This document shows positions 60,358 through 64,000 of a stretch of 64,000 bases of DNA, in pieces. Numbering within the stretch: the first letter of the stretch is position 1; every line of letters starts with the position of its first letter. A model generated the notes under the pieces. The model saw only the letters and a program-made list of their open reading frames with translations, ran no database searches and was not told the origin of the DNA. The translations under genes and the position numbers were made by a program. Where the stretch lies: NCBI RefSeq assembly GCF_025631005.1, contig NZ_JAOTPL010000002.1, positions 62,001 to 126,000 on the forward strand, in the 5' to 3' direction. The DNA is from Haoranjiania flava. GTDB taxonomy: Bacteria > Bacteroidota > Bacteroidia > Chitinophagales > Chitinophagaceae.

Positions 60358-61299
60358 TTATTTATTTTTTTTAAAATCAATTTTATTCATTTTGTTTTGC
60401 GCTTCCAGGTCTTTCTTAATGCTGTCGAGTGTACCGTTGATAAATTGCCCGCTGTTCTCGGTACTGTATTCTTTAGCAATATCTATATACTCGTTGATGG
60501 TCACTTTCGGCGGAATTGTTTCAAAGTACAACAATTCACTAATGCCCATCTTAAGCAATATCATATCTATCAGCGCTATCCTGTCTTCGTCCCAGTTGTT
60601 CAGTTTAGGTTTTATCAGTTCGGTGAGATGCGTATCTTTTTCCAGAACGGTTCGCAGCAGGTCTTTGGCATAGTCCAGTTTGTCTTTGCCGATAAATTCA
60701 ACCAGGTTGTATTTCAGGCTTCTTGGTTTATCAAGCAGGTGCATTACGGTGGCGACGGCTGTTTCGCCGTCATCGTCCCAGTTTTCGAATTTTTCTTCAA
60801 GCAGTGAAATAAAGGTTTCATTGCCTAATAAAAGATCGCTGAAAATAAACTGGAGTATTTTTGTTTCTGCTTTCCTGTTGCGGCTTTCTTCCAGTATGTA
60901 TCTTTGGTACTCGTCTGTTTCCGTTAGCTGGATATAGATTTTCTTGATAAGATCTTTGTCTTCTTCATAGGAAAGCTTATCCTGAGAAACGGCCATTTTA
61001 AAAGCTTCGCTTTCGAATAATGCCCATACTATTTCGTTGCCCGCGATTTTGATATTTACATTTTTATCAGCTTCCCTTACAATATACCTGGATGCTCTTT
61101 GCTTTGCGTCTATCTCGGCATACTGCGCTATTTCCGTAATGAAGTGTAAAATATAAAACAATAATTTCCTGGAGAGCTCCAACCTGCCTGTCAGTTCTTT
61201 CTCTGCATTCCTGCCTGATTTATTTTCTCCTGATTGCATTGTCTCAAGAGAGTATAGCAGTTGCATCACCTTGATCCTGATATTTCTTCTGTTTACCAT
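60358..61299 (-). CDS. nusB: Transcription antitermination factor NusB (long Bacteroidota form)
   Basis: 313 aa from MVNRRNIRIKVMQLLYSLE, which fits the Bacteroidota NusB start; 30 upstream codons are open but overlap the promoter. The classical 130-150 aa NusB domain is the C-terminal half: LLRTVLEKDTHLTELIKPKL and RIALIDMILLKMGISELLYF. The extra N-terminal helices are usual in this phylum. It acts with NusE in ribosomal RNA transcription. A -7 element TATCTTTG (61333-61326, minus) lies about 27 bases upstream of the start. Confidence 0.92.
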   Translation of the reverse strand: MVNRRNIRIKVMQLLYSLETMQSGENKSGRNAEKELTGRLELSRKLLFYILHFITEIAQYAEIDAKQRASRYIVREADKNVNIKIAGNEIVWALFESEAFKMAVSQDKLSYEEDKDLIKKIYIQLTETDEYQRYILEESRNRKAETKILQFIFSDLLLGNETFISLLEEKFENWDDDGETAVATVMHLLDKPRSLKYNLVEFIGKDKLDYAKDLLRTVLEKDTHLTELIKPKLNNWDEDRIALIDMILLKMGISELLYFETIPPKVTINEYIDIAKEYSTENSGQFINGTLDSIKKDLEAQNKMNKIDFKKNK

Positions 61300-61549
61300 G
61301 TACACTAAGAACTTTTTTCGATGCGCAAAGATAAGAGAAAAAGCTGTATGCATAAATATAAATGATGCTGTATTAGCGCAGCTTGCCAAAATATTTTATT
61401 TTTGTCTGAAATGATTTTCAGGCAGGCCTGGCAGGCGGTATTTCCGTTGAAGCAGGTGAGTGAACGAATAGGTATGTATATTTAAGAATATTGTTTACCC
61501 ATCATTGTAGCGATACCGATGTGAAGCACCATAAAATAAATAAAACCGA

Positions 61550-62881
61550 ATGAAACTTTGGACTAAAAATACGGCATCATTAAAAGAGGTGGAGAAATTT
61601 ACTGTAGGCAGAGACCGGGAGTTTGATCTAATGCTTGCACCCTATGATGTGTTGGGCAATATAGCACATGCAACCATGCTTGCAGAAATAGGATTACTGG
61701 AACAAAGTGAGCAGAACGCGCTGGTTGCTGAGTTGAAAAACATTTATAAAACCACTGTTGACGGTACTTTTACTATAGAAGAGGATGTAGAGGATGTACA
61801 TTCGCAAATAGAATTTCTGTTAACGCAAGCTTTGGGGGATATAGGTAAAAAAGTACATTCTGCCCGCAGCCGTAATGACCAGGTACTGGTAGATGTAAAG
61901 CTTTTTTTAAGAAGTGAAATTGAAAACGTTGTGCATTCGGTAAACGAATTATTTCAACTGCTGATCAGCAAATCCAATGAATACAAAGATGTGCTACTGC
62001 CCGGCTATACACATTTGCAAACTGCCATGCCGTCTTCATTCGGGTTATGGTTAGGCGCCTATGCCGAAAGCCTCGTAGATGATCTTACGGTTTTAAAAAG
62101 CGCTTACGACGTGGTCAATAAAAACCCGCTGGGCTCGGCAGCCGGTTATGGATCTTCCTTTCCGATAAACAGGACCAGGACTACAGAACTGCTGGGCTTT
62201 GCAAGCCTTAACTATAATGTAGTGTATGCGCAAATGGGGCGCGGTAAGGCAGAGCGCATCACAGCAATGGGGTTGGCCAACATTGCTGAAACTATCGGCA
62301 AACTATCTATGGATGCTACCTTGTATCTGAGCCAGAACTTCGCATTCATCAGCTTTCCGCCGGAGCTTACTACCGGCAGCAGTATAATGCCGCACAAAAA
62401 GAACCCTGATGTATTTGAGCTCATACGCAGCTATTCCAACCGGTTGAAGGCCTTGCCCAATGAGATCATGCTAATGACTGCCAACCTGCCTTCCGGCTAT
62501 CACCGCGACCTGCAATTGCTGAAGGAAAACCTGTTTCCTGCCTTTAAGATTTTGCGCGATTGTATCCAAATGACTGAGCTGATGATCTCTCATATGGAAG
62601 TGCGCAGAGATATTGTGGAAGAGGAAAAATACAGGTATATTTTCAGCGTGGAAGAGGTGAACAAGCTGGTTTTGCAGGGTGTGCCTTTCCGTGATGCATA
62701 CAAAAAAACAGGGTTAGATATTGAAGCCGGCAAGTTTGAGTACTCAACTCAAATACATCATACTCACGAAGGCTCTATAGGAAATCTATGCAACGATAAA
62801 ATAGAGGATAACATGCGCAAAGTACTGTCGTCATTTGATTTCGAAACATACCATACGGCCATTGGCAGGCTGCTGTGTTAG
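61550..62881 (+). CDS. argH: Argininosuccinate lyase
   Basis: 443 aa fumarase/aspartase-superfamily enzyme that splits argininosuccinate to arginine and fumarate. The signature GSSIMPHKKNPDVFELIR near residue 280 includes the catalytic Ser loop, and VHSARSRNDQVLVDVKLFLR and GYTHLQTAMPSSFGLWL are standard segments. A -7 element TATTTTTG (61397-61404) lies about 145 bases before the start. The end overlaps the convergent hypothetical gene by 4 bp. Confidence 0.96.
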   Translation: MKLWTKNTASLKEVEKFTVGRDREFDLMLAPYDVLGNIAHATMLAEIGLLEQSEQNALVAELKNIYKTTVDGTFTIEEDVEDVHSQIEFLLTQALGDIGKKVHSARSRNDQVLVDVKLFLRSEIENVVHSVNELFQLLISKSNEYKDVLLPGYTHLQTAMPSSFGLWLGAYAESLVDDLTVLKSAYDVVNKNPLGSAAGYGSSFPINRTRTTELLGFASLNYNVVYAQMGRGKAERITAMGLANIAETIGKLSMDATLYLSQNFAFISFPPELTTGSSIMPHKKNPDVFELIRSYSNRLKALPNEIMLMTANLPSGYHRDLQLLKENLFPAFKILRDCIQMTELMISHMEVRRDIVEEEKYRYIFSVEEVNKLVLQGVPFRDAYKKTGLDIEAGKFEYSTQIHHTHEGSIGNLCNDKIEDNMRKVLSSFDFETYHTAIGRLLC

Positions 62882-63564
62882 GCAAACCTTCTTTTTACCA
62901 GTTGCAGGAACTGGTTTACAACCTTGTCGTTCTCATCCCAGAAATAGGTAATGCGCAGTTCTCTTTCTATCCAGTCTGTACTTTCTTTTAAAGAACTAAA
63001 ATTGTTGATGGTAAGAATGCTGCGCTCGTAGGCAGTGGCATCGCCGCGAAACAGCTCGTTGATGAAAAGGTACCTGTCATTGATGCCGATGCCTGATTTC
63101 AAGTCCCTGATGGGGTGGCTTTCGCCGATTTCGCGCTTGTTGCTTTTAAGTCTTTCGTTCAGGTCAACTGCCGGTGCCGGTGTTTCGCCAAATAGGGACT
63201 GCTGCACCGTTTTTGGTTTTTCATCTTCTTTGTAAATCTGGAAGAAAGACAGCTCTTTTTCAATAAGCCTGCTGTGGAGCGGTTTCTTTTTTTCAGGATT
63301 GGGCTTAGGAGATTCCGCAGGCGTTTTTTCAGCCTGTTGCGGCCTGGCAGTTTGCTCTTCAGCAACTATCTGTGTAGCCGCAGCGCTTGTATAGCCCGGC
63401 GACACAACTGTAATGCCTTTATGGCTTTTTTTTGAATCGCTCTGCAGCGTAGATACCAGCAACTGTGCGGTGATCAGTATTTTACTGTCATCAGCATTTT
63501 CCTGTAATTGTTGGTATAACTTCTCTATAAGGAGCTGTTTGTTATTGGCTTTGTTTGTATCCAT
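62878..63564 (-). CDS. Conserved protein of unknown function with disordered middle
   Basis: 228 aa from MDTNKANNKQLLIEKLYQQL; five upstream codons are open. Residues about 70-105 are rich in Pro/Lys/Glu (TPAESPKPNPEKKKP), so a flexible linker joins two helical ends. The C-terminal part (LFINELFRGDATAYERSILT, INNFSSLKESTDWIERELR) is the best conserved looking region and ends in a basic helix. No catalytic motif or membrane segment. I do not recognise the family; it lies between argH and tdk. Confidence 0.7.
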   Translation of the reverse strand: MDTNKANNKQLLIEKLYQQLQENADDSKILITAQLLVSTLQSDSKKSHKGITVVSPGYTSAAATQIVAEEQTARPQQAEKTPAESPKPNPEKKKPLHSRLIEKELSFFQIYKEDEKPKTVQQSLFGETPAPAVDLNERLKSNKREIGESHPIRDLKSGIGINDRYLFINELFRGDATAYERSILTINNFSSLKESTDWIERELRITYFWDENDKVVNQFLQLVKRRFA

Positions 63565-63685
63565 CTGCACAAAATTCAAATAAGAATAAAGTTACAAAAG
63601 TATTTTCTTAAAATCTTAATTTTACACGCTACTAATAGAATTTTAAAGTAAATTTAGAAGTGTTCAACAGAAAAAAAATTGGCAG

Positions 63686-64000
63686 ATGTTTATAGAGCCT
63701 ACTTTGTTCAGGGAAGAAAAAAGAGGATGGATTGAAGTGATCTGTGGCTCTATGTTTAGCGGCAAAACCGAAGAGCTGATCCGCAGGATGAAGCGTGCAC
63801 AATTCGCAAACCTGAGGGTAGAAATATTCAAGCCCGCCGTTGATACGCGTTACGATGAAGTAAATGTGGTAAGCCACGATGCAAATATGATTCACAGCAC
63901 ACCGGTAGAAAAGTCGCAAAATATTTTATTGCTTTGCGGAGATGTAGATGTGGTAGGCATTGATGAAGCACAGTTTTTTGATGCGGATATAGTGCATGTG
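63686..64000 (+). CDS. tdk: Thymidine kinase (3' end outside window)
   Basis: 105 codons are visible before the window ends. The start MFIEPTLFREEKRGWIEVIC leads straight into the P-loop GSMFSGKTEELIRRMKRAQF near residue 22, and VGIDEAQFFDADI near the right edge is the Walker B segment of type II thymidine kinases. It phosphorylates thymidine for DNA precursor salvage. The zinc-binding C-terminal part lies past the window edge. Confidence 0.92.
   Translation, partial: MFIEPTLFREEKRGWIEVICGSMFSGKTEELIRRMKRAQFANLRVEIFKPAVDTRYDEVNVVSHDANMIHSTPVEKSQNILLLCGDVDVVGIDEAQFFDADIVHV

Overview
The window is chromosomal DNA from a member of the Bacteroidota, most likely Chitinophagaceae. The evidence is a SusD/RagB protein, DUF4271 beside hemD, a long-form NusB next to DUF1573 and YajC, twin-arginine Gfo/Idh/MocA and DUF1080 proteins, and repeated use of the Bacteroidota promoter pattern TTTG, 19-20 nt, TAnnTTTG instead of -35/-10 boxes. 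It holds roughly 50 protein genes, no tRNA or rRNA gene and no CRISPR array. The SusD gene is cut by the left edge and a thymidine kinase gene by the right edge.

Layout. 1-6.5 kb is a glycan-utilisation segment: SusD, an exported sugar oxidoreductase, and a large HEAT-repeat protein ending in two DUF1080 domains. 6.8-11.1 kb is a methionine/homoserine block (metY, metX, hom) behind a promoter, a SAM-I riboswitch and a perfect terminator hairpin. 11.1-15 kb is a heme block on the minus strand (DUF4271, hemD, hemH, hemJ). 15.1-19.7 kb has a GreA/GreB-like gene and rpoB, which stands alone with its own promoter and terminator and no rpoC after it. 19.9-20.3 kb is a broken DUF1801 gene. 20.6-24 kb is a nucleobase uptake set: a Tsx-like outer-membrane protein and two NCS2 permeases. 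24-31.8 kb has gcvH, a helix-hairpin-helix protein, an AbiE-type toxin-antitoxin pair with a perfect operator-like inverted repeat, an M20 deacetylase, a lipid kinase, nadE and a MutS-like ATPase. 31.9-34.8 kb is arginine deiminase, a CtlX-like citrulline hydrolase and msrB. 34.9-48.4 kb is mostly housekeeping (gltX, proC, purK, glyA, a sugar nucleotidyltransferase) with an AraC/hydrolase/SnoaL group in between.

48.4-57.1 kb is a respiratory module. On the minus strand are nrfH, nrfA, the cytochrome c assembly genes ccsB and ccsA, and cydA and cydB; divergent from them are a porin and an Rrf2-type regulator. Together they can reduce nitrite to ammonia, attach the hemes this needs and supply a bd-type oxidase. 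The divergent intergenic region carries two facing promoters with a palindrome and a phased direct repeat between them. Immediately after the Rrf2 gene lies the most unusual structure seen: a perfect 112-bp direct repeat, made of the last codons of the Rrf2 gene plus its terminator, brackets a 1.1-kb insert carrying a RhuM-family gene broken by three single-base deletions. 58.6-64 kb returns to housekeeping (yajC, DUF1573, nusB, argH, tdk).

Two inverted copies of a degenerate A/T-rich repeat family lie around metX-hom-hemJ. One of them runs into the 3' end of hemH and supplies its last codons.
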